64,000 bases of DNA from CAVZCC01 sp963773765 (GTDB taxonomy: Bacteria > Actinomycetota > Acidimicrobiia > Acidimicrobiales > Microtrichaceae). Below, piece by piece: positions 63,380 through 64,000 of the stretch. The stretch spans positions 6,233 through 70,232 of the forward strand of contig CAVZCC010000010.1 of assembly GCA_963773765.1 (NCBI GenBank). The letters are read 5' to 3'. Made by a program: the position numbers and the translations under genes. Positions within the stretch are counted from its first letter, which is position 1; the number at the start of each line of letters is the position of its first letter. Under the pieces are notes generated by a model. The model made no database searches, was not told the DNA's origin, and worked only from the letters and a program-made list of their open reading frames with translations.

Positions 63380-64000
63380 CCGACACCGCAGCGCCCACAC
63401 CGCAGTTCGACCTGCCCGGCCTGGAACGGCTGGACCTGCAGGTCACCGGGATGACGTGCCGCCGTGCGCGGGCCCGGATCGAGAAGCGCCTGAACCGGAT
63501 GGACGGCGTGGAGGCCAGCGTGAACTACGCACTCGGCCGGGCCCGGGTCGAGTTCGATCCCGGACAGGTCGCCGTCCAGGACCTGGTGGGAGCGGTGGAG
63601 GACGCCGGGTACGGACGGAGCCGCCGCCACCCACGGTCGCCCCCGAGGGCCCCGGAGCCGCCGACCAGGACGGTGCCGCCGGGGCCGTTGCGGTCCACGA
63701 CCACGGCCCGACCGGCGACGCCGGTGTGGCCGCACTGCGCCAGCGCCTGCTCATCTGCACCGCCCTGGCGGTGCCCGTGGTGCTGGTCTCCATGGTCCCC
63801 GCCCTGCAGTTCCGCAACTGGCAGTGGTTCGCCCTGACGCTGGCGTCGCCCGTCGCGGTCTGGGGGGCCTGGCCGTTCCACGTGGCCGCCTGGCGCAACG
63901 CCCGCCACGGCACCGCCACCATGGACACCCTCATCTCCGTCGGCGTGATCGCCGCCTACGCCTGGTCGCTCGTCGCCCTGTTCTTCGGCGAGGCCGGCAT
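63376..64000 (+). pseudogene. copA: CopA copper ATPase, right copy, truncated by the window end
   Basis: N-terminal part only. The frame is correct through LQVTGMTC, where the left copy is broken, but the metal site CASCAAR is altered to CRRARAR. A base is missing near 63,613 (after DAGYG). The rest, through membrane helix 1-2 (LLICTALAVPVVLVSMVPALQ), can be read in another frame. It continues beyond the window. Confidence 0.85.

Larger units (their letters stand above)
50020..64000. repeat. Right arm of the giant inverted repeat (runs off the window)
   Basis: Mirror of the left arm. Relative to the left, it has about a dozen visible single-base insertions and a few deletions. Gene copies that are intact here: TauE, cupin and ABC permease. 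Broken here: phoD, amine oxidase, C69, persulfide dioxygenase, gntR, ABC ATPase, DUF4230, cbiX, methyltransferase, csoR (compensated) and copA. Confidence 0.9.

Noticed and set aside
36079..64000. Composite transposon or IS-mediated inverted duplication
   Set aside because: I see no transposase, no terminal inverted repeats and no target duplication at the centre or inside the arms.
1..64000. CRISPR arrays, rRNA or tRNA genes
   Set aside because: No regularly spaced repeats of 24-40 bases and no tRNA-like or rRNA segments were recognised on either strand; the short tandem arrays have 7-12-bp units without spacers.

Overview
This window is about 64 kb of very GC-rich DNA whose third codon positions are almost all G or C. 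The gene set looks actinobacterial: a DUF222/HNH protein, a PimB-like GT4 glycosyltransferase, a CsoR/CopA pair, Bcp and AhpE peroxiredoxins, Thr-rich lipoproteins and many leaderless promoters. I infer an uncultured or little-studied actinobacterium, possibly Acidimicrobiia-like. No rRNA is present to settle this.

Single-copy region, about 1-36 kb. It opens with the 3' part of valS. A PH-domain protein with a frameshift and an MscS channel follow. Next come a PAS-GGDEF-EAL c-di-GMP protein, an acyl-CoA synthetase and a CoA-transferase, a lipoprotein, and a GH2 beta-galactosidase with one frameshift. A minus-strand cluster encodes a sigma-70-type factor, a CarH-like B12-binding regulator (W-x9-E-H and DxH motifs visible), a histone-H1-tailed unknown protein, a tyrosine phosphatase and Bcp. 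Divergent to it is a carotenoid cleavage oxygenase. This is a plausible light/B12-responsive module. Hydrolases, a secreted metalloprotease, a glycosyltransferase, a dienelactone hydrolase, a PPOX flavoprotein, an SDR, an L,D-transpeptidase, a glyoxalase-fold protein and a DUF222-HNH protein follow.

Giant inverted repeat, about 36.1-64.0 kb. The sequence folds back on itself around 50,007. Arms of at least 13.9 kb flank a 25-bp spacer. Each arm carries, from outside to centre: copA, csoR, a SpoU methyltransferase, cbiX, a DUF4230 gene, an ABC ATPase and FtsX-type permease, a GntR regulator, a cupin, TauE, persulfide dioxygenase-rhodanese, a C69 peptidase, an FAD amine oxidase and a headless phoD. 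The right arm runs off the window. Most of the arms are near identical and differ mainly by single-base insertions. The central 3.6 kb of each arm and one methyltransferase gene are clearly diverged, at synonymous sites among others. The phoD gene is cut at the same motif in both arms. I think a fold-back or assembly chimera involving two strain versions is more likely than a native palindrome, but only raw reads can decide.

Frameshifts are rare in the single-copy part (PH protein, lacZ) and frequent in the arms. They are mostly +1 insertions. Where one arm is broken the other usually preserves the reading frame, so gene calls in the repeat should be read as a pair.
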